A stretch of 64,000 nt of DNA from Streptomyces mangrovisoli (GTDB lineage Bacteria > Actinomycetota > Actinomycetes > Streptomycetales > Streptomycetaceae): the NCBI RefSeq assembly GCF_000974985.2, contig NZ_LAVA02000056.1, positions 1-64,000 on the forward strand. Direction: 5' to 3'. Made by a program: the position numbers and the translations under genes. The notes under the pieces were generated by a model. That model did not search any database. It was not told where the DNA came from and worked only from the letters and a program-made list of their open reading frames with translations. Of this stretch, positions 1 through 8,553 are shown piece by piece (position 1 is the stretch's first letter; every line of letters begins with the position of its first letter).

Positions 1-226
1 TCGACCCGATTTCCTCGGTGCTTTCCAGGTTTCCGCTCTCGCGTTTCCCTTTCCGGCGGTTCCGACTTTATCAGGGTTTCTCCGTCTCCTTGACCACCGT
101 CTCGAACACATGCACAGGCACGCAGAAGACGACCCAAGGATTTGGATCTGACAAGTTGGATGCTGCTCAGGAAGCGCGCTTGATCGCGCTGCTCATCCTC
201 AAGCAGGAGTACGACTGTACACGGGG

Positions 227-255
227 CGACAGAGGGCATGCAAATCCATTAGGCT
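227..255 (+). promoter_or_regulatory. putative crr promoter
   Basis: A -35-like CGACAG (227-232) and a -10-like TAGGCT (250-255) are separated by 17 bases, resembling a vegetative Streptomyces promoter. The -10 abuts the dre operator at 256-271, so a bound repressor would cover the transcription start. This is inferred from sequence only. Confidence 0.4.
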
Positions 256-271
256 AGTGGTCTAGACCACG
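256..271. promoter_or_regulatory. DasR-responsive element (dre) upstream of crr
   Basis: AGTGGTCTAGACCACG matches the published DasR consensus ACTGGTCTAGACCACT at 14 of 16 positions, with a perfect TGGTCTAGACCA core. DasR is the GntR-family repressor that senses glucosamine-6-phosphate and controls GlcNAc PTS and chitinase genes in Streptomyces. The site lies 117 bases upstream of the crr start, just after the predicted -10. Confidence 0.85.
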
Positions 272-387
272 GATCGGGATCACTCGTGCGGAAACGGGAC
301 TTCCCATGACATACCCTGCTGCACAGTGCGCCGTCCGGGACTGGTTAGTGACGGCCCATGTACAACTCCACCCCTGGGAGGCTTCCC

Positions 388-837
388 ATGACCACCGTGA
401 CGTCGCCGCTGGCAGGTCGCGCCATCGGACTGGCCGCAGTGCCCGATCCTGTCTTCGCCGGGGCCATGGTCGGCCCGGGTACGGCGATCGACCCGGTGCG
501 TGAGCCCTCCGAGGCCGTCGCGCCCGTGGACGGAGTCGTCGTCTCCCTCCACCCGCACGCCTTCGTCGTGGTCGACTCCGAGGGGCACGGTGTCCTCACC
601 CACCTCGGCATCGACACCGTTCAGCTCAACGGCGAAGGCTTTGAGTTGCTCGTGAACAAGGGGGACACCGTCACGCGCGGCCAGAGCGTCGTGCGCTGGG
701 ACCCTGTCGCCGTCGAGGCCGCCGGCAAGTCCCCGGTCTGTCCGGTCGTGGCGCTGGAGGCCACGGCCGACTCCCTCGGCGGACTCCGTGAGGACGGCGA
801 CGTGAAGTCCGGCGACGAGCTGTTCACCTGGCAGTGA
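388..837 (+). CDS. crr: PTS glucose-family component IIA (Crr)
   Basis: Cytoplasmic phosphocarrier of the phosphoenolpyruvate:sugar phosphotransferase system, passing phosphate from HPr to membrane IIB/IIC sugar permeases such as the GlcNAc system. The 149-residue protein is one EIIA-Glc domain. The phosphorylated histidine is in the THLGIDT motif at about residue 72, and the opening PLAGRAI and central PVDGVV segments are typical. The ATG at 388 is preceded by GGGAGG, so the in-frame ATG 30 bases upstream was not used. The dre operator upstream predicts DasR repression. ptsI follows after 109 bases. The family assignment is secure. Confidence 0.95.
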   Translation: MTTVTSPLAGRAIGLAAVPDPVFAGAMVGPGTAIDPVREPSEAVAPVDGVVVSLHPHAFVVVDSEGHGVLTHLGIDTVQLNGEGFELLVNKGDTVTRGQSVVRWDPVAVEAAGKSPVCPVVALEATADSLGGLREDGDVKSGDELFTWQ

Positions 838-880
838 TCTCTGCCTGCCTTACCTGCTTGAACTGGCGCTGAGGCCATCG

Positions 881-894
881 CCGTCCTAGGACGG
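881..894. repeat. 14-bp perfect palindrome between crr and ptsI
   Basis: CCGTCCTAGGACGG is a perfect palindrome 52 bases before ptsI. A second inverted repeat follows at 911-927, with 8-base arms around a single G. Either could form an RNA hairpin in the crr-ptsI transcript or be a protein site. I know of no assigned role. Confidence 0.5.
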
Positions 895-946
895 TCAGTA
901 GGAGAAAACCGCGGCGGGGCCCGCCGCACTATCGGAGACGGGTGAG

Positions 947-2617
947 ATGGAGACAACGCTGCGAGGCGTCGGCGTGAGCCACGGTGTGGCGATCGGCGAG
1001 GTTCGGCATATGGGAACGGCCGTGCTCGAGCCGCCGGCCAAGCAGATCCCGGCGGAGGACGCGGAGCGCGAACAGGGCCGCGCCCGCCAGGCAGTGGACG
1101 CCGTCGCCGCCGATCTGATGGCGCGGGGCAATCTGGCCGGGGGCGAGGCACAGGCAGTGCTCGAGGCGCAGGCCATGATGGCCCAGGACCCCGAGCTGAT
1201 CGCGGACGTGGACCGGCGCATCGCCGTCGGCAGCACGGCCGAGCGCGCCGTGTACGACGCGTTCGCCGCCTACCGGGACCTGCTCGCCGGCGCCGGTGAG
1301 TACCTGGCCGGCCGGGTGGCCGACCTCGACGACGTGCGCAACCGCATCGTCGCGCGCCTGCTGGGCGTGCCCATGCCGGGTGTGCCGGACAGCGACGAGC
1401 CGTACGTCCTGGTGGCCCGGGATCTGGCGCCGGCCGACACGGCGCTGCTGGACCCGACCCTGGTGCTCGGTTTTGTCACCGAGGAGGGCGGGCCGACGAG
1501 CCACAGCGCGATCCTGGCGCGGGCGCTCGGCGTGCCGGCCGTGGTCGCCATGCCGGGTGCCGGCGAGCTCGCCGAAGGCACCGTGATCGCCGTGGACGGC
1601 AGTTCCGGCGAGATCTTCGTGACCCCGAGCGAGGAGAAGAAGGCCGAGCTTCAGGCGGCCGCCGCGGAGCGCAAGGCCGCGCTGGCCGCCTCGACCGGTC
1701 CGGGCGCCACCTCCGACGGGCACAAGGTGCCGCTGCTGGCCAACGTAGGCGGACCGGCGGACGTGCCGGCCGCGGTCGAGGCGGGCGCCGAGGGCGTGGG
1801 CCTGTTCCGTACCGAGTTCCTGTTCCTCGACGACAGCAAGACCGCGCCGTCGGAGGAGAAGCAGGTCGAGGCGTACCGCCAGGTTCTCGAGGCGTTCCCC
1901 GAGGGCCGTGTCGTGGTGCGGGTGCTGGACGCCGGTGCGGACAAGCCGCTGGACTTCCTGACCCCCGCCGACGAGCCGAACCCGGCGCTCGGCGTGCGCG
2001 GTCTGCGGACGCTCCTGGACCACCCCGAGGTGCTGCGCACGCAGCTCACCGCGCTCGCGAAGGCCGCGGAGGGCCTGCCGGTGCACCTCGAGATCATGGC
2101 CCCGATGGTGGCGGACCGTACCGACGCGAAGGCGTTCGCGGACGCGTGCCGCGAGGCCGGGCTGCAGGCGAAGTTCGGCGCGATGGTGGAGATCCCGTCG
2201 GCGGCCCTGCGGGCGCGTTCGATCCTTCAGGAGGTCGAGTTCCTGTCCCTGGGGACGAACGACCTGGCGCAGTACACCTTCGCCGCGGACCGTCAGGTCG
2301 GCGCGGTGTCCCGGCTCCAGGACCCGTGGCAGCCCGCGCTGCTCGACCTGGTGGCGCTGTCCGCGGAGGCCGCCAAGGCCGAGGGCAAGAGCTGCGGTGT
2401 GTGCGGTGAGGCCGCGTCCGATCCGCTGCTCGCGTGTGTGCTGACGGGTCTGGGTGTCACCTCCCTGTCGATGGGTGCGGCGTCGCTGCCCTACGTCCGG
2501 GCGTCGCTCGCCAAGTACACGCTCGCGCAGTGCGAGCGTGCGGCGGCCGCCGCTCGTGCGGCGGACAGCGCCCAGGAGGCGCGCGCCGCGGCTCAGGCGG
2601 TGCTGTCCGGCGAGTAG
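947..2617 (+). CDS. ptsI: PTS enzyme I (phosphoenolpyruvate-protein phosphotransferase)
   Basis: Enzyme I autophosphorylates from phosphoenolpyruvate and donates phosphate to HPr, the first step of all PTS sugar uptake. The 556-residue length is normal. The N-terminal HPr-binding part is followed by the swivelling domain with active histidine at about residue 186 (GGPTSHSAI). The C-terminal PEP-binding barrel shows FRTEFLFLD, GTNDLAQY and the Cys-containing CGVCGEAASDP motif. The start has GGAGA about 11 bases upstream. It is co-oriented with crr and probably partly co-transcribed with it. In Streptomyces the pair is under DasR control, matching the dre upstream of crr. Confidence 0.96.
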   Translation: METTLRGVGVSHGVAIGEVRHMGTAVLEPPAKQIPAEDAEREQGRARQAVDAVAADLMARGNLAGGEAQAVLEAQAMMAQDPELIADVDRRIAVGSTAERAVYDAFAAYRDLLAGAGEYLAGRVADLDDVRNRIVARLLGVPMPGVPDSDEPYVLVARDLAPADTALLDPTLVLGFVTEEGGPTSHSAILARALGVPAVVAMPGAGELAEGTVIAVDGSSGEIFVTPSEEKKAELQAAAAERKAALAASTGPGATSDGHKVPLLANVGGPADVPAAVEAGAEGVGLFRTEFLFLDDSKTAPSEEKQVEAYRQVLEAFPEGRVVVRVLDAGADKPLDFLTPADEPNPALGVRGLRTLLDHPEVLRTQLTALAKAAEGLPVHLEIMAPMVADRTDAKAFADACREAGLQAKFGAMVEIPSAALRARSILQEVEFLSLGTNDLAQYTFAADRQVGAVSRLQDPWQPALLDLVALSAEAAKAEGKSCGVCGEAASDPLLACVLTGLGVTSLSMGAASLPYVRASLAKYTLAQCERAAAAARAADSAQEARAAAQAVLSGE

Positions 2618-2650
2618 CCGGCCGGGGCCCGGCATCCGGGCTGTGTTGTC

Positions 2651-2684
2651 AGGGGCGTCCCACCCTCGGGTGGGGCGCCCCTTT
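2651..2684. terminator. terminator after ptsI
   Basis: A GC-rich hairpin has arms around 2651-2664 and 2668-2681, with one G-U pair, followed by TTTCCTTT. It sits between the converging ptsI and the unknown gene ending at 2708, so it can serve both strands. Confidence 0.75.
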
Positions 2685-2707
2685 CCTTTCTGTCCTTGTG
2701 GCGTCCC

Positions 2708-3601
2708 TCAGTGGCGGTGTCCTGGTGCGGGGTCGGGTCGGCCGAGGTCGGGCGGGACGCAGTAGTCGACGCCCGACTCGGGTGCGATGAGGTCTCCCGA
2801 TTCGATGTCGGTGCAGTAGGCGTCGAAGACCTCGCCCGCGGTGAGCGGCGCGAGGCCGCCGGTACGCAGCCGCCAGCCGTAGACCAGGTCCGTGGTGCCC
2901 GGGGTGGTGGTGCGCATGACGAGGCCGCCGGGGCTGTGGGTGGCGAGGCCCAGGGCGAGGACGGTGGTGAGTTCGAGGGCTTCGGTGTCGTCGAGTTCGT
3001 GGGTGCCGTCGTCGCGTCCGTCGGACTGGAGGACGGCGACGAGGGTCTCGGGGGCGCCCGTGACGGAACAGACCAGGTGCCGGTGGCCGGTCCTGGCGGT
3101 GTCGAGGATGCGGGCGAGGAGGTCGGCGGCGCGGGTGAAGGCGGCACGGCCGATGTCCTCGCCGCAGGTGGCGCAGGGGCCGAGGCGGGCGAGCAGGGTG
3201 GTCGCGTACTCCCAGGTGGCCTGGCGGACGGCTTCGTCGATCAGGTCGGGCAGGAGGGCGGCCAGTGGCCTCCCGTCGTAGGGGACGCTGGGGCCGGTGG
3301 TCGCGATCTCGGCGGTGTAGCGGGTGCGGGTGGTCGGGGTGTCTGGGTCGAGGCCGGTGTCCGCGCAGTAGGAGGCGTACTCCTCGGGGTCGAAGAGGGC
3401 GACGGTGGTGTGGCTGCCCTGGGATGCGCGGGTCTTGAGGAGTGCCTCGACCTGCCGGAGGTAGGTGAGGTGGTCGTCGAAGGTGAAGCTGCGGTAGCGG
3501 CGCATGGCCCGGAAGTCGTGTTCGTCGGTGAGCAGGCCGATGGTGCCGGCGATCTCGCGGTGCAGTACGCGCCGCATGGTGCGGTGGTCGGTGTGCGCCA
3601 T
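2708..3601 (-). CDS. hypothetical protein downstream of an MFS exporter
   Basis: I do not recognise the family. The 297-residue acidic, soluble protein has no signal peptide or membrane segment. A single CxxC (CATCG, near residue 145) could contribute to metal binding, but a second pair is not obvious. The start at 3601 has an excellent GGGGGAAAG ribosome binding site 7 bases upstream. It begins only 24 bases after the stop of the MFS transporter on the same strand, so the two are probably one operon under the divergent MocR regulator. A scaffold or enzyme role in the transported compound's metabolism is only a guess. Confidence 0.75.
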   Translation of the reverse strand: MAHTDHRTMRRVLHREIAGTIGLLTDEHDFRAMRRYRSFTFDDHLTYLRQVEALLKTRASQGSHTTVALFDPEEYASYCADTGLDPDTPTTRTRYTAEIATTGPSVPYDGRPLAALLPDLIDEAVRQATWEYATTLLARLGPCATCGEDIGRAAFTRAADLLARILDTARTGHRHLVCSVTGAPETLVAVLQSDGRDDGTHELDDTEALELTTVLALGLATHSPGGLVMRTTTPGTTDLVYGWRLRTGGLAPLTAGEVFDAYCTDIESGDLIAPESGVDYCVPPDLGRPDPAPGHRH

Positions 3602-3625
3602 GTCTTTCCCCCTGTGCGCGGTCGA

Positions 3626-4900
3626 TCAGTGCTCACTCACCGTAACCGGGGGCACTGACAACGCTGTCGTCCGGAGCCGGGAGCGGACCAGTCGGTGCTG
3701 GATCAGGCAGGTCACGGCGATGCCCGCGCCGAACGCGGTCCAGCCGACGGGGCCGGTGCCGAGGGCGGCGGTGACCGCGAGGGGGCCGACGCTGCGCTGG
3801 GTGGACTGGGCGAGTCCGTGGACGCCGAGGTAGGCGCCCTGGGCGTGGTCCGGGGCGAGGGCGAGGGAGAGTTCCCACGAGACGGTGGCGTGCAGCATCT
3901 CCGCGAGGGTGAAGGAGACGGCCGCGGCGACGAGGAACGGCGTGACGGTGGTGGCGGGGCCGTTCGCGGCGAGCGCCATCGCAGCGCCGCCCAGGGCGAA
4001 CATCGCGGAGAGCGGGAGGAGCAGCGCGCGGGCGGCCGCGGTGGTGGTGCCGTAGCGGGCCACGGGCACCTGGAGGAGCACCACCATCACGTTGTTGAGG
4101 ACCATCAGCAGAGGTGCGAGGCCGTGCGGTGCCGTGGGGCTGTGGGCGATCGCCAGGGGCAGTCCGACCTTGAAGACCGCGTCGTCGAGGAAGAGGACGG
4201 TGTCGGTGGCGACGTAGGCCAGGTAGGCGCGGTCGCGCCAGGGGGTGGTGGCGGGGGTCGTGGGGGCGGGGTCGTCGGAGGTGGCCACGGTGCGGGTGGG
4301 TGAGGAGGGTTCGCCGCAGCGCAGGGTGAGCAGTGCCACGGCGACGAACGAGACGGCGTCCCCGGTCAGCAGCCAGCTGTACACCGTGGTCGTGCCGACG
4401 GTGAGGGCTGCCGCGGCGGCGAGGCCGCCCAGGGCCCAGCCGGCGTTGGCGGCGGTGCGGGTGACCGCTTGGTAGCGGACGCGGTCGGGTCCGGCGACAC
4501 GGGCGGCGTAGAGCTTGGTGAGGATGTTGGCTGCGCGGTCGCCCAGGCTGCCCAGGGCCGAGAGGGCGATGAGCGGGACGTAGGCATGGGTGGTGAGCAG
4601 GCCGAACGAGGCGATGGCGCGCACGAGTTGCAGGGCGATCAGCACGCGGGTGAGCGGGAACCGGTCGGCGAGGCGCCCGCCGAGGGGGGCGCCGGCGATG
4701 CCGATGGCTCCGGAGACGGCGGCGAGGGTGCCGACCTGGGCGACGGAGAAGTGGCTGACGTAGGTGAAGTAGAGGACCGAGACGGCGGCCCACAGGCCGC
4801 TTCCGCTGCGGTCGACGAGGGCGATGACGAGCATTCTGCGTCCGTCGCGGCCTCCTGGGACGCGTTCGGCCCATGCGGTGGCTCGGTGCGTCGTCCTCAC
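3626..4900 (-). CDS. MFS transporter
   Basis: A 424-residue major facilitator protein with about twelve hydrophobic segments. It carries the cytoplasmic loop 2-3 signature GGRLADRF near residue 75. The frame stays open far upstream, but the GTG at 4900 is preceded by AGGGGAG at good spacing and starts where membrane-protein homology begins. The substrate is unknown; small-molecule efflux is likely. It is divergent from the MocR gene at 5015 with a perfect palindrome between them, so it is likely that regulator's target. The unknown gene 2708-3601 follows in the same operon. Confidence 0.85.
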   Translation of the reverse strand: MRTTHRATAWAERVPGGRDGRRMLVIALVDRSGSGLWAAVSVLYFTYVSHFSVAQVGTLAAVSGAIGIAGAPLGGRLADRFPLTRVLIALQLVRAIASFGLLTTHAYVPLIALSALGSLGDRAANILTKLYAARVAGPDRVRYQAVTRTAANAGWALGGLAAAAALTVGTTTVYSWLLTGDAVSFVAVALLTLRCGEPSSPTRTVATSDDPAPTTPATTPWRDRAYLAYVATDTVLFLDDAVFKVGLPLAIAHSPTAPHGLAPLLMVLNNVMVVLLQVPVARYGTTTAAARALLLPLSAMFALGGAAMALAANGPATTVTPFLVAAAVSFTLAEMLHATVSWELSLALAPDHAQGAYLGVHGLAQSTQRSVGPLAVTAALGTGPVGWTAFGAGIAVTCLIQHRLVRSRLRTTALSVPPVTVSEH

Positions 4901-4987
4901 GGCTCCCCTTGTCGTTCGGTTGTCGTGCTCGGTTGTGGTGCTCGCCTTGTTCGTGCGGTGTCGTGCTCGCCCGACCACTTGCCGGTG

Positions 4988-5007
4988 ATTATGTATTGAT
5001 ACATAAT
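4988..5007. promoter_or_regulatory. perfect AT-rich operator palindrome between MFS and MocR genes
   Basis: ATTATGTATTGATACATAAT is a perfect inverted repeat with 9-base arms and a 2-base centre, strikingly AT-rich in this genome. It ends 7 bases before the GTG start at 5015 and probably contains -10 elements (TACATAAT) for one or both divergent promoters. It is the likely binding site of the GntR/MocR regulator beside it. Confidence 0.7.
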
Positions 5008-5014
5008 CAGTAAC

Positions 5015-6331
5015 GTGGCAGCACAATATGCGATCAGTGGTACGACGGCCAAGGGGATTTCCGCGTCCGTCGAACGAGGCGTGTCCGAGGGCGTGTTGGC
5101 GCCGGGGGCCACGCTGCCTCCGGTGCGGCGGCTGGCGGACGAACTGGGGGTGAGTCCCGGGACGGTCGCGACGGCGTACAAGGAGCTGCGCGCGCGGGGC
5201 ATCGTGGTGACGCGCGGGCGGGGCGGCACGGTGGTGGCGCCGGCCTCGGCCGTGGCGTCCCGCCGCCCGCCCAAGGTGCCGCCCGGGCTGCGCGACCTGG
5301 CCGGCGGCCACCCGGATCCGGCGCTGCTGCCGTTGATGGTGCCGCCGTCGCGCCTCTCCCCCGCCCGCTCCCACCGCTCCACGCCCCGCCTGGCCCGGCT
5401 CGAGGAAGCGGTGCGGGAGTGGCTGCGGCCCGACGGGATCCCGGTGGAGCACGTCACCTTCGCGCACGGTGCTCTGGATCTCATCGGCCGGCTGCTGTCC
5501 GTGGAGCTGCGCCCGGGAGACGCCGTCGCCGTCGAGGACCCCGGCTACCACCACCTGCTCGACCTGGTCACCGCGCTGGGGCTGCGCATGGTGCCGGTCG
5601 CGGTGGACGAGGAGGGGATGCACCCGGACGCGCTGCGTCAGGCCCTGCGGGCGGGGGCGCGGGCCGTCGTCCTGAGCCCCCGCGCTCAGAATCCGTACGG
5701 AGGCTGCTTCTCGGAGGAGCGGCGCGACGCGCTCGCCGTCGTCCTCGCGGAGGAGCCGGACGTGCTCCTCGTGGAGAACGACCACGCGTCGGCCGTGGCG
5801 GACGCTCCTCTGTGGACGCTGACCGGTGCCGGCCGGACGCGCTGGGTGCACGTGCGCACGGTGAGCAAGTTCCTCGGCACCGACCTGCGCTGGGCCGCGG
5901 CGGCCTGCGACCCGGTCACGCTGGCCCGCCACGACGGGCGGATGCTGCTGACCTCGGGCTGGGTCAGCCATCTCTTGCAGGAGACGGTCCTCGGGCTGCT
6001 CTGCGACGCGGACACGCGCGCGTTGGTGGCACGCGCGCGGGAGACGTACGCGCTGCGCCGGGCGGCGCTCCTGCTCCGGCTGCGGGAGCACGGCATCGAG
6101 GCGCACGGAGCGAGCGGGATGAACCTCTGGGTGCCCGTGCGGGACGAGTCCGCCGTGGTGAACGGGTTGCGTTCGCACGGCTGGTGGGTGGCGGCGGGAG
6201 CCCGGTTCCGGCTGGCCGCCGGGCCCGGGGTGCGGATCTCGGCCGCCGAACTGGATCCGGCGGACGCGATCCGGCTGGCCGCGGTCTTCGCGGCGGTGCT
6301 CGACGAGTCCCAGGCGACGTACGGGGGGTGA
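5015..6331 (+). CDS. MocR-type GntR regulator with aminotransferase domain
   Basis: The 438-residue protein has an N-terminal winged helix (PPVRRLADELGVSPGTVATAY, about residues 30-50). It is followed by a type I aminotransferase fold with the PLP lysine at about residue 285 (VSKFLGTDLRW). MocR proteins sense amino-acid- or vitamin-like ligands through PLP chemistry and regulate adjacent genes. The GTG at 5015 lies 7 bases after the palindrome with no ribosome binding site, so the mRNA may be leaderless. It is divergent from the MFS operon, which is the probable target together with its own gene. The ligand cannot be told from sequence. Confidence 0.88.
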   Translation: MAAQYAISGTTAKGISASVERGVSEGVLAPGATLPPVRRLADELGVSPGTVATAYKELRARGIVVTRGRGGTVVAPASAVASRRPPKVPPGLRDLAGGHPDPALLPLMVPPSRLSPARSHRSTPRLARLEEAVREWLRPDGIPVEHVTFAHGALDLIGRLLSVELRPGDAVAVEDPGYHHLLDLVTALGLRMVPVAVDEEGMHPDALRQALRAGARAVVLSPRAQNPYGGCFSEERRDALAVVLAEEPDVLLVENDHASAVADAPLWTLTGAGRTRWVHVRTVSKFLGTDLRWAAAACDPVTLARHDGRMLLTSGWVSHLLQETVLGLLCDADTRALVARARETYALRRAALLLRLREHGIEAHGASGMNLWVPVRDESAVVNGLRSHGWWVAAGARFRLAAGPGVRISAAELDPADAIRLAAVFAAVLDESQATYGG

Positions 6332-6356
6332 CGGGCCCCAAGGGGGAGCCCGTCAC
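6328..6356. terminator. bidirectional hairpin between MocR and acetoacetyl-CoA synthetase genes
   Basis: GTGACGGGC (6328-6336) and GCCCGTCAC (6348-6356) form a perfect 9-bp stem that includes the MocR stop codon. It lies between converging genes. There is no T tract, as is common in Streptomyces. Confidence 0.6.
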
Positions 6357-6373
6357 CGCAGGGGAGCCGCCCG

Positions 6374-8341
6374 TCAGGCGCGCTTGCGGGCCAGGTCCTC
6401 GTAGAAGCGCAGCAGCTCCAGGTTGTCGATGGAGCCGGGGTTGACCGCCTTCTCCAGCGGGGTGCCCTGGAGCAGCCGCTTGACGGGGACCTCGATGCGC
6501 TTGCCCGTGAGAGTGTGCGGGACCCCGGGCACCTCGATGACCTCGTCGGGGACATGGCGCGGGGAGAGCTGCTCGCGGATGGTCCGCTTGATGCGGTCCA
6601 GGAGGGCTTCGTCGAGGACGGCGCCGGGCGCCAGGTGCACGAACAAGGGCATCCAATAGCCGCCGTCGGGCTGCTCGATGCCGATGACCAGGGATTCCTT
6701 GATCTCGGGGAGTCGCTCGACGGCCTCGTAGATGTCGGCCGAACCCATCCGCACGCCCTGGCGGTTGAGCGTGGAATCGGAACGGCCGTGGATGATCACG
6801 GAGCCGCGTGAGGTGATCGTGATCCAGTCGCCGTGGCGCCACACGCCGGGAAACATGTCGAAGTAGCTGTCGTGGTAGCGGCTGCCGTCGGGGTCGTTCC
6901 AGAAGTGGATCGGCATGGACGGCATCGGGTTGGTCACCACGAGCTCGCCGACCTCGTCGATCACCGGCTGCCCGCTCGCGTCCCAGGACTGGAGGTCGGT
7001 GCCCAGGCAGGCGGCCTGGAGTTCACCGATGTGGACCGGGAGCGTGGGGACGGCTCCGGCGAAGCACGAGCAGACGTCGGTGCCGCCGCTGACGGAGGCG
7101 ATCCAGAGGTCCTCGCGCACCTCGTCGTGGAGCCAGCGGAACCCGTCGGGCGGCAGCGGCGAACCGGTGGTGGCGACGCAGCGCACGGCGGAGAGGTCGA
7201 AGTCGCGCCCGGGGTGCACCCCCGCCTTGCGGCACGCCATGACGTACGCCGCCGACGTGCCGTACAGGGTGGCGCCGGTGCGCTCGGCGACGCGCCACTG
7301 GGCGCCGGTGTCCGGGTAGCCGGGGCTGCCGTCGTACAGGACGATCGTGGTGCCCGTGAGCAGGCCGGAGACGAGGAAGTTCCACATCATCCAGCCGGTC
7401 GACGTGTACCAGAAGAAACGGTCCTCGGGGCCCAGGTCGCAGTGCAGGCCGAGCTGTTTGAGGTGTTCCACGAGGATGCCGCCCTGGGACTGCACGATCG
7501 CCTTGGGCAGACCGGTCGTGCCCGAGGAGTAGAGCACCCACAGGGGGTGGTCGAAGGGCACGGCCTCGAAGACGGGCTCGACGTCGCCGGCCGTCAGGGC
7601 GGACCACTCCAGGGCGCCCTCAGGGGCATCGCTGCCCAGCAGCGGGATGTGCACGACGGCGCGCAGGGTGGGCAGCTCCCGGCGCAGTTCGGCGACGACG
7701 TCGCGGCGGTCGTGCTCCTTGCCGCCGTAGCGGTAGCCGTCGACGGTGAACAGGACGACCGGCTCGACCTGCTGGAACCGGTCCAGGACGCTGCGGGCGC
7801 CGAAGTCGGGCGCGCAGGAGGTCCACACGCCGCCGACGGCGGCCGTGGCCAGCAGGGCGACGACGGCCTGGGGAACGTTCGGCAGGTAGCCGCTGACGCG
7901 GTCGCCGGGGCGGACGCCGAGGGTGCGCAGTTCGGCGGCGAGGGAGGCCACCTGGCGGCGCAGCTCGGACCAGCTGACCGGGCGCGGCTCGTGGGTCTCG
8001 TCGACGTGCAGGAGGGCCGGTTCGTCGGCGCGGGTCTCGGCGGCGCGCAGGGCGTGCTCGGCGTAGTTGAGGGTGGCGCCGGGGAACCATTCCGCGCCGG
8101 GCATCGAGCGCTTGCCGAGCACGCGCGCGTAGGGGCTCGTGAACCGTACGCCGAACCATTCCGTGACGGCTTTCCAGAACGCCTCGGGCTCGTCGACGGA
8201 CCAGCGGTGCAGCGCCGGGTAGCCGCCGTCGGCTGGGGCTCCGTGGTGCTCGGCGGTCCATGCCTGGAACCGGGTGATCTGTGCCTGGGCGATTCGCTCC
8301 GGATCCGGCTGCCACAGGGGCGTCGCGTTCTCGGTGGACAT
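6374..8341 (-). CDS. acetoacetate--CoA ligase
   Basis: An ATP-dependent enzyme of the ANL superfamily that activates acetoacetate to acetoacetyl-CoA. It links ketone bodies or PHB-type carbon to central metabolism or polyketide precursors. The 655-residue length is typical of acetoacetyl-CoA synthetases. It shows the N-terminal ACS-like extension, the AMP-binding loop YSSGTTGLPKAIV near residue 270, the FFWYTSTGWMMWN segment characteristic of this family, and a C-terminal LTGKRIEVPVK motif with the catalytic lysine. The start at 8341 begins MSTENATPLW with GGAG 7 bases upstream; the open frame beyond it is unrelated. It appears to be a single-gene unit. Confidence 0.92.
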   Translation of the reverse strand: MSTENATPLWQPDPERIAQAQITRFQAWTAEHHGAPADGGYPALHRWSVDEPEAFWKAVTEWFGVRFTSPYARVLGKRSMPGAEWFPGATLNYAEHALRAAETRADEPALLHVDETHEPRPVSWSELRRQVASLAAELRTLGVRPGDRVSGYLPNVPQAVVALLATAAVGGVWTSCAPDFGARSVLDRFQQVEPVVLFTVDGYRYGGKEHDRRDVVAELRRELPTLRAVVHIPLLGSDAPEGALEWSALTAGDVEPVFEAVPFDHPLWVLYSSGTTGLPKAIVQSQGGILVEHLKQLGLHCDLGPEDRFFWYTSTGWMMWNFLVSGLLTGTTIVLYDGSPGYPDTGAQWRVAERTGATLYGTSAAYVMACRKAGVHPGRDFDLSAVRCVATTGSPLPPDGFRWLHDEVREDLWIASVSGGTDVCSCFAGAVPTLPVHIGELQAACLGTDLQSWDASGQPVIDEVGELVVTNPMPSMPIHFWNDPDGSRYHDSYFDMFPGVWRHGDWITITSRGSVIIHGRSDSTLNRQGVRMGSADIYEAVERLPEIKESLVIGIEQPDGGYWMPLFVHLAPGAVLDEALLDRIKRTIREQLSPRHVPDEVIEVPGVPHTLTGKRIEVPVKRLLQGTPLEKAVNPGSIDNLELLRFYEDLARKRA

Positions 8342-8553
8342 GGGGCGGCTCCAGCGGTGTGCGCTTGGTGGGCGTCGTCCGCGCACGGGCTGGGATGTGC
8401 GCGTGACACGGTGACACGGACGATGCCATGTGATCGACTTCTGCACCAGGGCGCGCTCCACATAGTCCCTGACGTGAATATGTGCCCCTGCCATGGGTGA
8501 ACGGCAGTTGAACGAAGCCCCCATGCGTGACGGGCAGTGGCAGGGTGAGCAGC

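Larger units (their letters stand above)
1..387. other. upstream region of crr, no gene seen
   Basis: I see no convincing gene here. The first 60 bases are pyrimidine-rich with TTTCC recurring about five times. The right part holds a likely promoter and a DasR-type operator, listed separately. Reading frames across it lack a family match and look unlike the strongly biased Streptomyces genes that follow. Confidence 0.5.

Noticed and set aside
10..54. Five TTTCC motifs near the window start
   Set aside because: The spacing is irregular and the stretch is simply pyrimidine-rich; there is no evidence of a regulator site.
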